A stretch of DNA of 64,000 nt from assembly GCF_021608265.1 (NCBI RefSeq), contig NZ_JAKIHP010000002.1, forward strand, positions 434,001-498,000, given 5' to 3'. The DNA is from Flavobacterium wongokense. Lineage in GTDB: Bacteria > Bacteroidota > Bacteroidia > Flavobacteriales > Flavobacteriaceae. Shown one piece after another: positions 1-9,449 of the stretch; positions within the stretch are counted from its first letter, which is position 1; each line of letters begins with the position of its first letter. Made by a program: the position numbers and the translations under genes. The notes under the pieces are model-generated. The model saw only the letters and a list, made by a program, of their open reading frames with translations, searched no databases and was not told the DNA's origin.

Positions 1-84
1 CTACACGAAACCGAGCGGAAGAATGGTAAGACATTAGGATTGATGATAAAGGTTTCAGTTGGTGCAACCCTAGTTTTTGGATAG
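1..84 (+). CDS. possible 3' end of an unidentified gene
   Basis: Frame 1 is open from the window edge to a TAG at 82-84 (28 codons), ending in a short hydrophobic stretch (KVSVGATLVFG). This could be the C-terminus of a gene that starts outside the window, but 28 codons are too few to identify a family and an open frame of this length can occur by chance. Between 85 and 200 I see no gene; a small GGGC-GTCA-GCCC hairpin lies at 186-197 just before the terminator at 201-232. Confidence 0.2.
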   Translation, partial: LHETERKNGKTLGLMIKVSVGATLVFG

Positions 85-200
85 TATTAAAAATGAAAAT
101 GCATCAATAAAAGAACAACTACAGATGATACTCTTCCAAGGGAGATTCAGAAGGTTTTCCGAAACAATTAAAAATAATCCTATTGGGCGTCAGCCCTGAA

Positions 201-232
201 AACAGTGTAATGAAAGTTACACTGTTTTTTTT
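201..232 (+). terminator. intrinsic terminator
   Basis: A 10-bp perfect inverted repeat (AACAGTGTAA / TTACACTGTT) with a 6-nt loop is followed by eight T. It ends 22 nt before the glycosylase start, so it closes the transcript arriving from the left edge and isolates the next operon. Confidence 0.85.
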
Positions 233-253
233 CCAAAATCAAACCCTACAAAA

Positions 254-985
254 ATGCCCGAAGGTCCATCCATAATAATCCTAAGAGAAGAAGTCATGCA
301 GTTTGAAGGGCATAAAATCTTTTCGGCTTCAGGCAGTGCCAAGATTGACATGGACAGGATTGCAGGTAAAAAATTACTTTCCTTTAAAACCTGGGGCAAA
401 AATTTCCTGATTTGTTTCAGTGGTTTTACCATTAAGATCCATCTGCTGATGTTTGGAGTTTACCTGATAAACAAAAGGAAAAAATTGGAACCGAAATTAA
501 GCCTGGTATTTGATAACGGCGAACTCAACTTTTATACGTGTTCTGTAAAGCTTTTGGAAGGCGACCTCAATCAATATTATGATTGGACAGCTGACATAAT
601 GAATGAAAACTGGGATTCTAAAGCAGCCAAAAAGAAACTTGAGGAGATTCCCCAAAAAATGATTTGTGATGCATTACTCGAACAGGACATTTTCTCTGGT
701 GTTGGGAATATTATTAAGAATGAAGTTTTGTACCGGGTAAAAGTCCATCCGGAATCATTGATTGGCAAAATTCCGAAACCCAAAATAACGGAGATTATTA
801 AGGAAAATATAATCTACAGTTTTCAATTCCTTGATTGGAAAAGGAAAAATGAACTTGCCAAACACTGGCTCGCTTATAGTCAAAAAACATGTGTGAGATG
901 CAATTTGCCTTTTGTAAAAAAAGATACAGGATTAAAAAAACGGGCTAGCTTTTTTTGCAACCATTGCCAAAAACTATACGAATGA
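254..985 (+). CDS. Fpg/Nei-family DNA glycosylase (endonuclease VIII-like)
   Basis: Base-excision repair glycosylase/AP lyase of the formamidopyrimidine-DNA glycosylase/endonuclease VIII family, acting on oxidised bases. The start is fixed by the family's obligatory N-terminus MPEGP: Pro2 is the Schiff-base nucleophile and Glu3 the acid. Lys49 in the WGKN turn matches the conserved lysine of the N-terminal domain, the helix-two-turn-helix region is near 138-165 with the GVGNIIKNE motif, and a C-terminal zinc finger has C213, C216, C235 and C238 with Arg230 before the second pair. At 243 aa it is slightly short for the family. Whether the substrate range is closer to Fpg or to Nei cannot be told by eye. 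The stop overlaps the start of the DUF72 gene by 4 nt (ATGA), so the two are translationally coupled. Confidence 0.9.
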   Translation: MPEGPSIIILREEVMQFEGHKIFSASGSAKIDMDRIAGKKLLSFKTWGKNFLICFSGFTIKIHLLMFGVYLINKRKKLEPKLSLVFDNGELNFYTCSVKLLEGDLNQYYDWTADIMNENWDSKAAKKKLEEIPQKMICDALLEQDIFSGVGNIIKNEVLYRVKVHPESLIGKIPKPKITEIIKENIIYSFQFLDWKRKNELAKHWLAYSQKTCVRCNLPFVKKDTGLKKRASFFCNHCQKLYE

Positions 986-1701
986 AAAAAGAACTACATA
1001 TTGGCTGTTCCAGTTTTAACAGCTCCTATTGGAAAGAAGTATTTTATCCAAAAGATTTGCCAAGGAATAAATGGTTTGAATTCTATTGCCAGCATTTTGA
1101 CACTTATGAAATGAATGGCACTTTCTACAGATTTCCAAGATTGAAAACATTTCAGGATATGTTTGACAAATCTCCAGAACATTTTCTCATTTCCGTAAAA
1201 GCACCAAAAGAAATAACGCACATCAGGCTGTTTGTTGATTGTGGGGAATTATTAAAGGATTTTTACAGTCGGTGTGCTGAAGGTTTACAGCATAAACTCG
1301 GCTGCATTTTATTTCAATTTCCGCCAAGTTATGATTACACTCCCGAAAGACTGGACTCCATAATCCGCAAACTCGATACTGGTTTTAGGAATGTTCTTGA
1401 ATTCCGTCATAGAAGCTGGTGGATTCCTGAAGTCTGGAACCAATTGGTAAAAAACAGCATTACACTTTGCAGTGTAAGCCATCCCCAATTGCCTGAAACC
1501 ATTTTTACTGTTTCACCTCTAATTTATGTAAGGCTTCATGGAAAACCAAAAATGTTTTACTCGAGCTATAGCACAGAAGAATTGGCAAAACTGAAAGATT
1601 TGATCCTAACCAGTAATGCCGATAAGGCTTTTGTTTACTTCAATAATACCGCCAGCACAGCAGGAATCATGAATGCACTTGAGATGGAAGAAATAAAATA
1701 A
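982..1701 (+). CDS. DUF72 (YecE-like) domain protein
   Basis: A 239-aa DUF72 protein with a TIM-barrel-like fold. Family motifs are visible: HIGCSSF...YWKEVFYP at the N-terminus, YEMNGTFYRFP near residue 35, NVLEFRHRSWW in the middle, YVRLHGKP and VYFNNT near the C-terminus. The biochemical function of the family is not established. An in-frame start at 955 exists but lies inside the zinc-finger codons of the preceding gene; the ATG at 982 gives the usual N-terminus (MKKELHIG) and a 4-nt ATGA overlap. Coupling to a base-excision glycosylase hints at a role near DNA or nucleotide damage, but that is context only. Confidence 0.88.
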   Translation: MKKELHIGCSSFNSSYWKEVFYPKDLPRNKWFEFYCQHFDTYEMNGTFYRFPRLKTFQDMFDKSPEHFLISVKAPKEITHIRLFVDCGELLKDFYSRCAEGLQHKLGCILFQFPPSYDYTPERLDSIIRKLDTGFRNVLEFRHRSWWIPEVWNQLVKNSITLCSVSHPQLPETIFTVSPLIYVRLHGKPKMFYSSYSTEELAKLKDLILTSNADKAFVYFNNTASTAGIMNALEMEEIK

Positions 1702-1705
1702 ATAA

Positions 1706-2989
1706 TTATTCCTCTTCGTTCTTTTTCTTATCCTCAAAGCTAAAATCACGGAGTTGTGGTGCCTTAAAGAATGTAAACACAACGACTCCTAAAGTCAGGC
1801 AGCCACCTACAACTACGGCACGAACCGTTCCAAGCCAATTGGCCATGACTCCGCTCTCAAAATCACCAAGCTCATTGGACGAACTCACAAACATGGTATT
1901 TACGGCAGAAACCCTTCCACGCATTGCGTCGGGAGTTACCAACTGCAGGATGGTGCTTCGGATGACTACGCTCACCGCATCAAACATTCCTGAAAGCAAC
2001 AGCATAAAAAACGAAAGATAGAAGTTTTTGGATATCCCAAAAATAATGATGGAAAGTGCAAAACCGGTTACACAAACAAACAGTTTCCTTCCCGGATAGG
2101 TTTTTAAAGGCAGGAATGCCAATAATCCTAAAGTCAGCAAGGCTCCAATTCCGGGTGCGGCACGAAGGATTCCAAAACCCATTTCGTTGACATGCAGGAT
2201 TTCCTTTTGATAAACCGGCAGCAAAGCCACCGCGCCTCCAAACAACACCGAAAACATATCCAAAGATAAGGCTGCCAAAAGTATCGGGGTTTTAAAAACA
2301 AACTGCAAACCGTCATGCACACTCTGCAAAATGGGTTCTTTTTCCTTTTTTAATATCGGCTTGACCGTTATGGATAAAATGGGGAAAAATAACAAAAGCT
2401 GGATTCCCAGCACTATAAACAAACCAGTTGAAATCCCAAACCATGCGATTCCGAAACCCGCAACCAAAGGTCCGAGTACCGCTCCCATTTGCCAGGACAT
2501 GCTACTCCAACTCGTAGCATTGGCATAATGTTCTCTCGGGACTACCATTCCAAATAACGAAAACATCGACGGGCTGAAAAACGAGCGCAGGATTCCGCCA
2601 AGAAATACAAAGAAATAAATAAAGCAGACAATCGTGGTCACCGAAAGGCTTTGGTGCGTCATCGGCAAAGCCAAAATGGCCAAACAAACAGCGATGATTA
2701 CATAACCTGCAAGACAGGTTACAACCAATTTCCTTTTCTCGCTCTGGTCCACAAAATGACCTGCAAATAAAGAGCATCCAATTGCAGGAATAACTTCGGC
2801 TAGGCCTACAAAACCTAAGGAAAGCTTGTCATTGGTGATGTGGTAAACCCAATAATACAAAATCGTGGATTGCATGTTTAAGGCAAATATCAATCCCAAA
2901 CGGGTTGTGAGGTAAGCTTGGAATTCTTTTATCCTGAGTGAAGGATTTTTATAAAAAAAGCCGGAAACCTTAGTGTTCTCCTGATTCAT
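1706..2989 (-). CDS. MFS transporter, multidrug/siderophore exporter type
   Basis: A 427-aa integral membrane protein of the major facilitator superfamily, most like the DHA3/EntS exporters: about 12 hydrophobic segments, with the typical first-half signature where a glycine-rich turn (FAGHFVDQSEKRK, near residue 60-72) precedes a basic loop. The ATG at 2989 (MNQENTKV) is preferred over the in-frame codon 14 residues upstream, since the upstream residues are not conserved-looking and the N-terminus then begins with a short polar tail. Substrate unknown. Convergent with the DUF72 gene (4 nt between stops) and divergent from the pentapeptide gene 68 nt away. Confidence 0.85.
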   Translation of the reverse strand: MNQENTKVSGFFYKNPSLRIKEFQAYLTTRLGLIFALNMQSTILYYWVYHITNDKLSLGFVGLAEVIPAIGCSLFAGHFVDQSEKRKLVVTCLAGYVIIAVCLAILALPMTHQSLSVTTIVCFIYFFVFLGGILRSFFSPSMFSLFGMVVPREHYANATSWSSMSWQMGAVLGPLVAGFGIAWFGISTGLFIVLGIQLLLFFPILSITVKPILKKEKEPILQSVHDGLQFVFKTPILLAALSLDMFSVLFGGAVALLPVYQKEILHVNEMGFGILRAAPGIGALLTLGLLAFLPLKTYPGRKLFVCVTGFALSIIIFGISKNFYLSFFMLLLSGMFDAVSVVIRSTILQLVTPDAMRGRVSAVNTMFVSSSNELGDFESGVMANWLGTVRAVVVGGCLTLGVVVFTFFKAPQLRDFSFEDKKKNEEE

Positions 2990-3057
2990 GGTGCTTGGAA
3001 AATTGTAGCGTAAATTTAACCAAAAAAACACTTAGTTTTACACTTTAAAAATCCATT

Positions 3058-3630
3058 ATGTCTTCCGATTACCTACTTGACGAAAAATTTGAAGATATCT
3101 TCTTTCTCGAAGCCGATATCAAATACAAGGAATATGAAAATTGTACCTTCCACAACTGCGATTTTACCGACTGCACCTTTCAGAGTGTCGCATTCATAGA
3201 TTGCAATTTCTTTGACTGCAATTTCAACGACACCAAAATCAATTATGTTTCGCTTCGCGGCGTTCAGTTTAACGGTTGCAATTTTACCAATGTCAATTTT
3301 GCCATGACCGATCAGGTAATTTATGAATTCCATTTTAAGGACTGCCAATTGGATTATGCCAAATTCTATGCATTGAAGCTAAGAAAAATGCAGTTCATCA
3401 ATTGTAGCATGGTTTCGGTAGATTTTATGGCCAGTGATCTGACCGAAGCTGTGTTTGATAACTGCAACCTACGAAGAGCAGTATTCATTGACACCATTGC
3501 CAACAAAGCTGATTTTTACACCAGCTATGATTACACTATCGACCCTGAGAAAAACAAACTAAAGAAAGCTATTTTCTCAACCGATGGACTGAAAGGCCTT
3601 TTGGAAAAGTACAATTTGGTAATCAAATAA
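3058..3630 (+). CDS. pentapeptide repeat protein
   Basis: A 190-aa cytoplasmic-looking protein built mostly of A(D/N)LXX-type pentapeptides: CTFHNCDFTDCTFQSVAFIDCNF and later NCNLRRAVF blocks, with the central F/L every fifth residue. Such proteins fold as a quadrilateral beta-helix. Cysteine is unusually frequent at the repeat corner positions, as in the QnrB/McbG-related group, but there is no visible loop insert or other feature that would support gyrase protection, so no function is claimed. Monocistronic, with the structured region 3638-3740 downstream. Confidence 0.85.
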   Translation: MSSDYLLDEKFEDIFFLEADIKYKEYENCTFHNCDFTDCTFQSVAFIDCNFFDCNFNDTKINYVSLRGVQFNGCNFTNVNFAMTDQVIYEFHFKDCQLDYAKFYALKLRKMQFINCSMVSVDFMASDLTEAVFDNCNLRRAVFIDTIANKADFYTSYDYTIDPEKNKLKKAIFSTDGLKGLLEKYNLVIK

Positions 3631-3637
3631 ATAGTTT

Positions 3638-3740
3638 CGTCAGTTCGAGTGATTCCGACTTGTCGGAATTGTATCGAGAACCGTTCAAATAATGCATCTT
3701 CTCGATACAATTTTGTTTCACAAAATCACTCGAAGTGACG
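3638..3740. repeat. long interrupted inverted repeat between convergent genes
   Basis: Nested stems fill the gap between the pentapeptide gene and guaC. The outer arms 3638-3654 and 3724-3740 match at 16 of 17 positions. The inner arms 3667-3680 and 3699-3712 are a perfect 14-bp inverted repeat (AATTGTATCGAGAA). A small CCGA-CTTG-TCGG hairpin sits at 3655-3666. It can form a large cruciform or RNA hairpin on either strand and probably helps end both transcripts; there is no long T-tract. Its build resembles dispersed palindromic elements of Flavobacterium intergenic DNA. Confidence 0.75.
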
Positions 3741-3741
3741 G

Positions 3742-4782
3742 CTATTTGGTAAACACACGGTTTTCCTGCTCAATTACGCGTATAAATGTGGTTCTTTTGG
3801 TTAGTTCCTTGAGCTTTGACGCTCCAACATAAGTACACGTACTTCGGATTCCGCCAAGAATATCGAGAAGCGTATCAATAACATCTCCCTTAAACGGAAC
3901 CTGAACGGTCTTTCCCTCGCTGGCTCTATATTCGGCAACACCTCCAACATGTTTTTTCATGGCGGTTTCTGAACTCATCCCATAAAATTGTTTGAACTTT
4001 TCGCCTTTGATTTCTATGATGTCGCCACCACTTTCGGTATGGCCTGCAAGCATTCCGCCAAGCATCACAAAATCGGAACCCGCTCCAAAAGCCTTGGCAA
4101 CATCACCCGGAGTGGTGCAGCCACCGTCGCTGATGATATGTCCACCAAGTCCGTGAGCGGCATCGGCACATTCAATAATTGCGGAAAGCTGTGGGTAACC
4201 AACACCAGTCTTAACACGGGTTGTACAAACAGAACCAGGACCAATCCCAACTTTTACGATATCGGCGCCTTCCAAAAGCAGTTCTTCTACCATTTCTCCG
4301 GTTACGACATTTCCGGCAATGATTACCTTGTCTGGGAAATGCTTCCGCGCCTGGCGCAAAAAGCTTACAAAGTGTTCCGAATAGCCATTGGCCACATCAA
4401 TGCAGATGAATTTTAGCTGGGAATTGTACTCAAATATTTCGGCTACTTTTTTGAAATCATTCTTTCCGGTTCCGGTGCTGACAGCAATGTAATCGCAAAT
4501 ATCCTTGGGAGCCTTTTTGATAAAGTCATTCCATTCCTGAACCGAATAATGTTTGTGGATAGCAGTAAAGAGTTTTTCTTTGGCTAAAGCCAATGCCATT
4601 TCAAACGTACCGACGGTATCCATATTGGCAGCCATGATTGGAATCCCTGTCCATGTTGCCGTACTGTGCATAAACTTGAATTCGCGCTCCAGGCTCACCT
4701 GCGCACGGCTGTTTAGTGTTGAACGCTTTGGGCGTATCATGACGTCCTTAAAGCCCAATTTGATATCGGTTTCTATTCTCAT
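3742..4782 (-). CDS. guaC: GMP reductase
   Basis: NADPH-dependent reductive deamination of GMP to IMP, part of purine interconversion. The 346-aa length and sequence fit the GuaC branch of the IMPDH/GMPR family: N-terminal [33 protein letters not shown], and the active-site loop [20 protein letters not shown], in which Cys186 is the thioimidate nucleophile at the same number as in E. coli GuaC. There is no CBS pair, which separates it from IMP dehydrogenase. A single gene ending in the structured repeat at 3638-3740. Confidence 0.95.
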   Translation of the reverse strand: MRIETDIKLGFKDVMIRPKRSTLNSRAQVSLEREFKFMHSTATWTGIPIMAANMDTVGTFEMALALAKEKLFTAIHKHYSVQEWNDFIKKAPKDICDYIAVSTGTGKNDFKKVAEIFEYNSQLKFICIDVANGYSEHFVSFLRQARKHFPDKVIIAGNVVTGEMVEELLLEGADIVKVGIGPGSVCTTRVKTGVGYPQLSAIIECADAAHGLGGHIISDGGCTTPGDVAKAFGAGSDFVMLGGMLAGHTESGGDIIEIKGEKFKQFYGMSSETAMKKHVGGVAEYRASEGKTVQVPFKGDVIDTLLDILGGIRSTCTYVGASKLKELTKRTTFIRVIEQENRVFTK

Positions 4783-4888
4783 TTTGACAACTATTCTAGC
4801 ATCTCAAATATAGAATTAAGTGGCGAAAATGCAGTCTGTTTTCCAAAAAGTAATCAGTAATTTATCAACAGCAATTTTGTTTACAGTA

Positions 4889-4985
4889 TTGGAAAACACT
4901 TTGTCGACGCACTTGGAAAACATTTTGTCGATGCCTTGTCGACATCTTGTCGAAGCCTTGTCGACATCTTGTCGAAGCCTTATGG
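4889..4985. repeat. 11/22-bp GTCGA tandem repeats
   Basis: A perfect 22-bp direct duplication (4933-4954 and 4955-4976) is itself made of two 11-bp halves, CTTGTCGACAT and CTTGTCGAAGC. Further TTGTCGA words at 4900 and 4925 extend the pattern upstream at looser spacing. GTCGAC palindromes recur. The array lies between the miaE stop and the guaC start, both on the minus strand. One minus-strand frame reads through it as DK-rich peptide, but nothing supports a protein. Confidence 0.8.
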
Positions 4986-4993
4986 ACATTTTA

Positions 4994-5587
4994 TTATCCG
5001 TGTATGGTTTCCTTATTGCCGTAATTGGCAATGACCTGGGCTTCAAAAGCAATCCATTCGCGCCAGCGTTTTTCAACGTCGATGCCTTTGCCATACTTGC
5101 GCGCATACGTGATGAAAGTGGTATAATGCCCGGCTTCGCTTTCCATCAGTTCGCGGTAGAATTTTGACAATTCCTCGTCCTGGATATTTTCTGAAAGTAC
5201 CTTAAAACGCTCACAACTCCGTGCTTCAATCATAGCCGAAAAAAGCAATCGTTCGACTAATCCCGAGACACGGCTTCCGGTATTACTGCGTTTCATATAT
5301 TGCGCGAGTTCGTTGACATAGTCGTCTTTGCGTTCGCGTCCAAGCTTCAATCCGCGCTTTTTAATGATATCATGAACCTGTTCAAAATGGTCCAGTTCTT
5401 CTTTGGCCAAAGCCAATAAATCGGTTACCAAATCTTCGTGTTCGGAATTATTCGTGATGATGGTTATGGCATTCGTAGCGGCTTTTTGCTCGCACCATGC
5501 GTGGTCGGTTAGGATTTCCTCAATGTTTTTTTCAACGATGTTTACCCATCTTGGGTCGGTTGGTAATTCCAGTCGTAATACTCCCAT
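4994..5587 (-). CDS. miaE: tRNA-(ms2io6A37) hydroxylase, MiaE family
   Basis: Di-iron monooxygenase that hydroxylates the isopentenyl side chain of ms2i6A at tRNA position 37. The 197-aa helical protein shows the ferritin-like four-helix metal ligands: Glu in EKNIEEIL, the pair in KEELDHFEQVHD (ExxH), Glu in EARSCERF and the pair in ESEAGHYTTF (ExxH). Start MGVLRLELPTDPRWV is the family N-terminus. Lies downstream of the glyA terminator on the same strand, so it needs its own promoter or readthrough. Confidence 0.92.
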   Translation of the reverse strand: MGVLRLELPTDPRWVNIVEKNIEEILTDHAWCEQKAATNAITIITNNSEHEDLVTDLLALAKEELDHFEQVHDIIKKRGLKLGRERKDDYVNELAQYMKRSNTGSRVSGLVERLLFSAMIEARSCERFKVLSENIQDEELSKFYRELMESEAGHYTTFITYARKYGKGIDVEKRWREWIAFEAQVIANYGNKETIHG

Positions 5588-5599
5588 TTTTTCTTTATT

Positions 5600-5633
5600 A
5601 AAAAAACCTCCAGAATCTGGTCCTGAAGGTTTT
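5600..5633 (-). terminator. glyA terminator
   Basis: On the minus strand an imperfect hairpin (CCTTCAG / CTGGAGG with one mismatch) is followed by seven T. It sits between the glyA stop and the miaE start. Confidence 0.75.
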
Positions 5634-5654
5634 GAATAGTCTTATTTTAATCTT

Positions 5655-6929
5655 TTAGTAAACAAAAATAGCTCTTTCGCTCATCATGTCATTTACCTCG
5701 TCAGCTATTCCGTCCAGCAATTCATCATTAGCCGCATTGGAAAGTACACGGTCGATTAAATCAACTATGGCCTCCATATCGCTTTCAACCATTCCACGTG
5801 TAGTGATTGCTGGTGTTCCAACCCGGATTCCCGAGGTTACAAACGGTGACTTATCATCAAAAGGAACCATATTTTTATTTACGGTAATTTCTGCTTTCCC
5901 TAAGGCTGTTTCAGCATCCTTTCCAGAAATTCCTTTGTTGCGCAGGTCAATCAGCATCATGTGGTTGTCTGTTCCGCCAGAGATAATGTTATAGCCTCTT
6001 TTTACGAATGCAGCAGCCATGGCTTTTGCATTTTTCTGAACCTGCATCGCATAGGTGAAAAACTCATCGGAAAGACATTCGCCAAAAGCTACAGCCTTAG
6101 CCGCAATGATATGCTCCAAAGGCCCACCCTGATTTCCCGGGAAAACCGACATATCCAAAACATGTGACATCATTCGGATTTCGCCTTTCGGAGTTTTCAA
6201 TCCCCATGGGTTTTCAAAATCCTTGCCCATCATGATGATTCCGCCTCTTGGCCCGCGTAAGGTTTTGTGGGTTGTAGTCGTTACAATATGGCAATGCGGA
6301 ATTGGATCATTCATCAAACCCTTGGCAATCAAACCTGCAGGATGCGAAATGTCTGCTAATAAAAGTGCACCAACGCTGTCCGCAATTTCACGGAAACGCT
6401 TAAAATCCATATCACGGGAATACGCCGAAGCTCCTGCAATAATCATTTTTGGCTGCTCTTTTGTGGCAACTTCCTGTATTTTATCATAATTTAAAACACC
6501 AGTTTCCTGGTCAACACCATAAAAAACAGGAGCATATAATTTTCCTGAAAAGTTAACCGGCGAACCATGCGTTAAGTGCCCACCGTGCGATAAATCAAAA
6601 CCCAGGATTTTATCTCCAGGTTTTAAACAGGCAGCATAAACCGCTGTATTTGCCTGTGAACCAGAGTGTGGCTGCACATTTACATATTCGGCGCCAAAAA
6701 GCTCTTTAGCCCTGTCGATAGCAATTTGCTCGATAACATCCACTACCTCGCAACCGCCGTAATATCTCCTTCCAGGATAGCCTTCGGCATATTTATTTGT
6801 TAGTACCGAACCTGCAGCTTCCATTACCTGGTCGCTTACAAAGTTCTCTGATGCAATTAGTTCAATTCCGTGAATCTGTCTGTCTTGTTCCTCAAGGATA
6901 AGGTCAAAAATTTGTTTGTCGCGTTGCAT
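5655..6929 (-). CDS. glyA: serine hydroxymethyltransferase
   Basis: PLP enzyme interconverting serine and glycine with transfer of the one-carbon unit to tetrahydrofolate. 424 aa, the Bacteroidota length. Visible: [12 protein letters not shown] (21-32), YPGRRYYGG (51-59), [10 protein letters not shown] substrate region and the PLP lysine K222 in [16 protein letters not shown]. It is divergent from fahA with 110 nt between them. Together with gcvT, ltaE and sdaA in the same window it forms the serine-glycine one-carbon group of enzymes, though they are not one operon. Confidence 0.97.
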   Translation of the reverse strand: MQRDKQIFDLILEEQDRQIHGIELIASENFVSDQVMEAAGSVLTNKYAEGYPGRRYYGGCEVVDVIEQIAIDRAKELFGAEYVNVQPHSGSQANTAVYAACLKPGDKILGFDLSHGGHLTHGSPVNFSGKLYAPVFYGVDQETGVLNYDKIQEVATKEQPKMIIAGASAYSRDMDFKRFREIADSVGALLLADISHPAGLIAKGLMNDPIPHCHIVTTTTHKTLRGPRGGIIMMGKDFENPWGLKTPKGEIRMMSHVLDMSVFPGNQGGPLEHIIAAKAVAFGECLSDEFFTYAMQVQKNAKAMAAAFVKRGYNIISGGTDNHMMLIDLRNKGISGKDAETALGKAEITVNKNMVPFDDKSPFVTSGIRVGTPAITTRGMVESDMEAIVDLIDRVLSNAANDELLDGIADEVNDMMSERAIFVY

Positions 6930-6955
6930 TTGAAATTATTTCGATTAATTGTGCT

Positions 6956-6963
6956 CAAAATTA
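6956..6963 (-). promoter_or_regulatory. glyA promoter -7 element
   Basis: Minus strand TAATTTTG, matching the Bacteroidota -7 consensus TANNTTTG, 26 nt before the glyA start. No good TTTG at -33 is visible. Confidence 0.5.
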
Positions 6964-6972
6964 CAAAAATGG

Positions 6973-7003
6973 TTTGGTAAATTAATAGTAAATGATATAT
7001 TTG
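6973..7003 (+). promoter_or_regulatory. fahA promoter
   Basis: TTTG at 6973-6976, a 19-nt spacer, and TATATTTG at 6996-7003: a full Bacteroidota promoter. Predicted transcription start about 7008-7010, leaving a ~30-nt leader. Confidence 0.75.
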
Positions 7004-7039
7004 ATTACTTAAAATTTTCAACAACTAAAACAACACACT

Positions 7040-8323
7040 ATGCCTTCAATGACAAACAATCCTAAGAGAAAATCTTGGCTTACCGTCCCCAAAGACAGCG
7101 ACTTCCCTATTCAAAATATTCCATTTGGCGTTTTCCTGACTAAAGAAGATGTCATTACAATTGGAACAAGAATTGGAGACTACGCAATCGATTTGGGAGC
7201 TTTACAGCAGCTGAATTATTTCGAGGGAATTGATTTGACCGACGATATGTTCATGCAGGACTCTTTAAACGATTTTATTTCGGATGGAAAGAAAACCTGG
7301 CGCGCAGTCCGCAATAGGATTGGCGATATTTTTGATCATGGTAATCCAGAACTTAGAGACAGGAAAGACCATCGCGAAGTAGTTATTTTCAAAATGGAAG
7401 ATGTAGAGATGCAGCTTCCTGTTATAATTGGTGATTACACCGATTTTTATTCGAGCAAGGAACATGCTACCAATGTAGGTAAAATGTTCCGCGACCCTGA
7501 AAATGCCTTATTGCCTAACTGGCTTCACATTCCGGTTGGTTACCATGGAAGAAGTTCTACCATTGTTCCTTCGGGTATTCCGGTACACCGGCCTATGGGA
7601 CAGACAATACCAAATAATGATAATATTCCGGTTTTTGGTCCGTCAAAATTGATTGACTTCGAATTGGAAACCGCTTTCATTACTACAGATGCCAACATTA
7701 TGGGGGAAAATATTCCAATCAACGAAGCCGAAGATTATATTTTCGGAATGGTTTTGCTGAATGACTGGAGTGCCCGCGATATCCAGAAATGGGAATATGT
7801 TCCACTTGGACCCTTTTTGGCAAAAAACTTCGCCTCTTCAATTTCCCCGTGGATAGTAACCATGGATGCGTTGGAGCCTTTCCGCTGCAAAGGGCCAATG
7901 CAGGAGCCGACACCTTTACCCTATTTGCAGCAAAAAGGGAAAAACGCTTACGATATCAACCTCGAAGTGTACATCGAACCTGAAAATGTGGAACCAAGCC
8001 TGGTTTGCAAGTCGAATTTCAAATACATGTATTGGTCAATGGCGCAACAATTAACGCACCATACTTCAAACGGCTGCCGTATCAACTCGGGCGACATGCT
8101 GGGTTCGGGAACGATTTCAGGCCCAACACCCGACAGTTTTGGCTCTATGCTCGAATTGACCTGGGGCGGAAAAAACCCAATCAGGATGAATGATGGCTCA
8201 GAGCGTAAATTCGTAAATGACAACGATACGGTAATCATGAAAGGATTCTGCCAAAACAGTTCGGTCCGCATTGGTTTTGGTGAAGTCAGCAGCAAACTGC
8301 TACCGCCTTTTGTTAGAAAATAA
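7040..8323 (+). CDS. fahA: fumarylacetoacetase
   Basis: Last step of tyrosine/homogentisate degradation: hydrolysis of fumarylacetoacetate to fumarate and acetoacetate. 427 aa, close to the usual eukaryote-like length. N-terminal SH3-like region (1-125) then the catalytic FAH fold. Asp135 and His142 in [19 protein letters not shown] match the metal Asp and catalytic His of the family; ELET and [14 protein letters not shown] supply further metal ligands; [17 protein letters not shown] is diagnostic. ATG 7040 is used; an in-frame ATG three codons on is possible. No homogentisate dioxygenase is near it here. Confidence 0.96.
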   Translation: MPSMTNNPKRKSWLTVPKDSDFPIQNIPFGVFLTKEDVITIGTRIGDYAIDLGALQQLNYFEGIDLTDDMFMQDSLNDFISDGKKTWRAVRNRIGDIFDHGNPELRDRKDHREVVIFKMEDVEMQLPVIIGDYTDFYSSKEHATNVGKMFRDPENALLPNWLHIPVGYHGRSSTIVPSGIPVHRPMGQTIPNNDNIPVFGPSKLIDFELETAFITTDANIMGENIPINEAEDYIFGMVLLNDWSARDIQKWEYVPLGPFLAKNFASSISPWIVTMDALEPFRCKGPMQEPTPLPYLQQKGKNAYDINLEVYIEPENVEPSLVCKSNFKYMYWSMAQQLTHHTSNGCRINSGDMLGSGTISGPTPDSFGSMLELTWGGKNPIRMNDGSERKFVNDNDTVIMKGFCQNSSVRIGFGEVSSKLLPPFVRK

Positions 8324-8364
8324 GAAACATACAATTCTTCAATTACAACACAATAAAAATTATA

Positions 8365-9447
8365 ATGAAAAATACAGCGTTAACACACGTACACGAAAGC
8401 CTTGGAGCGAAAATGGTTCCGTTTGCAGGATACAATATGCCCGTTCAATATGAAGGCGTAAATGCCGAACATGAAACCGTTAGAAATGGCGTAGGTGTTT
8501 TTGATGTGTCGCACATGGGTGAGTTTTTGCTTAGTGGTGAAAATGCCCTGGCATTAATACAAAAAGTAACTTCCAATGACGCGTCGGTTTTGGAAATTGG
8601 ACGCGCACAATATTCGTGTCTGCCAAATAACGACGGCGGAATTGTAGACGATTTGATCGTGTACCGTATGAAGGAAAACCAATATTTATTAGTGGTAAAC
8701 GCTTCCAATATCGACAAGGATTGGAATTGGATTTCTTCGCACAATGATTTAGGTGTAGAAATGAGAAACATTTCTGAGGATTATTCTTTGCTTGCCATAC
8801 AAGGCCCAAAAGCGGTTGAAGCAATGCAGTCATTGACTGCTGTTGATTTATCAGCTATAAAATATTATCATTTTGAAGTGGCTGAATTTGCCGGAGTTCA
8901 GGATGTAATCATTTCCGCAACGGGTTACACCGGTTCTGGTGGATTTGAGATTTACTGCAAAAATGCAGACGTTGAAAAGGTTTGGAATAAGGTTTTTGAA
9001 GCTGGAAAAGCCTTCGGAATCAAACCGGTTGGACTGGCAGCACGTGATACACTCCGTTTGGAAATGGGATTCTGCCTTTATGGGAATGACATTAACGATA
9101 GCACTTCTCCACTGGAAGCTGGTTTAGGCTGGATTACCAAATTCACCAAAGATTTTACCAATTCTGAAAACCTTAAAAAACAAAAAGAAGCTGGTGTAAC
9201 CAGAAAACTCATTGGTTTCGAATTAACCGAACGTGGCATTCCGCGTCACGATTACGAAATCGTTGATGTCAATGGCAACAATATCGGAATCGTAACCTCG
9301 GGAACCATGGCGCCATCTTTGGGTAAAGGAATCGGAATGGGTTATGTCAAAACCGAATTTTCTGCTGTTGACAGCGAGATTTTCATTCAAATCCGAAACA
9401 ACAAGGTCGCTGCGAAAGTGGTGAAAATGCCTTTTTATAAAAAATAA
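8365..9447 (+). CDS. gcvT: aminomethyltransferase (glycine cleavage T-protein)
   Basis: Transfers the aminomethyl carbon from H-protein to tetrahydrofolate, releasing ammonia. 360 aa with the GcvT folate-binding barrel: [15 protein letters not shown] (12-26), [12 protein letters not shown] (38-49), and [13 protein letters not shown], which corresponds to the catalytic Asp region of the family. The C-terminal domain follows near 270. It starts 41 nt after fahA without a terminator, so co-transcription is plausible, and ends 2 nt before the S41 protease. GcvP and GcvH are not in the window. Confidence 0.95.
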   Translation: MKNTALTHVHESLGAKMVPFAGYNMPVQYEGVNAEHETVRNGVGVFDVSHMGEFLLSGENALALIQKVTSNDASVLEIGRAQYSCLPNNDGGIVDDLIVYRMKENQYLLVVNASNIDKDWNWISSHNDLGVEMRNISEDYSLLAIQGPKAVEAMQSLTAVDLSAIKYYHFEVAEFAGVQDVIISATGYTGSGGFEIYCKNADVEKVWNKVFEAGKAFGIKPVGLAARDTLRLEMGFCLYGNDINDSTSPLEAGLGWITKFTKDFTNSENLKKQKEAGVTRKLIGFELTERGIPRHDYEIVDVNGNNIGIVTSGTMAPSLGKGIGMGYVKTEFSAVDSEIFIQIRNNKVAAKVVKMPFYKK

Positions 9448-9449
9448 AA

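Noticed and set aside
955..981. start of the DUF72 gene at 955
   Set aside because: It lies in the zinc-finger codons of the glycosylase gene; the ATGA overlap at 982 gives the normal family N-terminus.
3058..3630. Qnr-like quinolone resistance protein
   Set aside because: Pentapeptide repeats alone do not indicate gyrase protection and no Qnr-type loops are visible.
4816..5106. 96-aa minus-strand ORF across the GTCGA repeats and the end of miaE
   Set aside because: It overlaps the miaE coding region in another frame, and its low-complexity DK/RQ-rich part is only the repeats translated. No start context or family.
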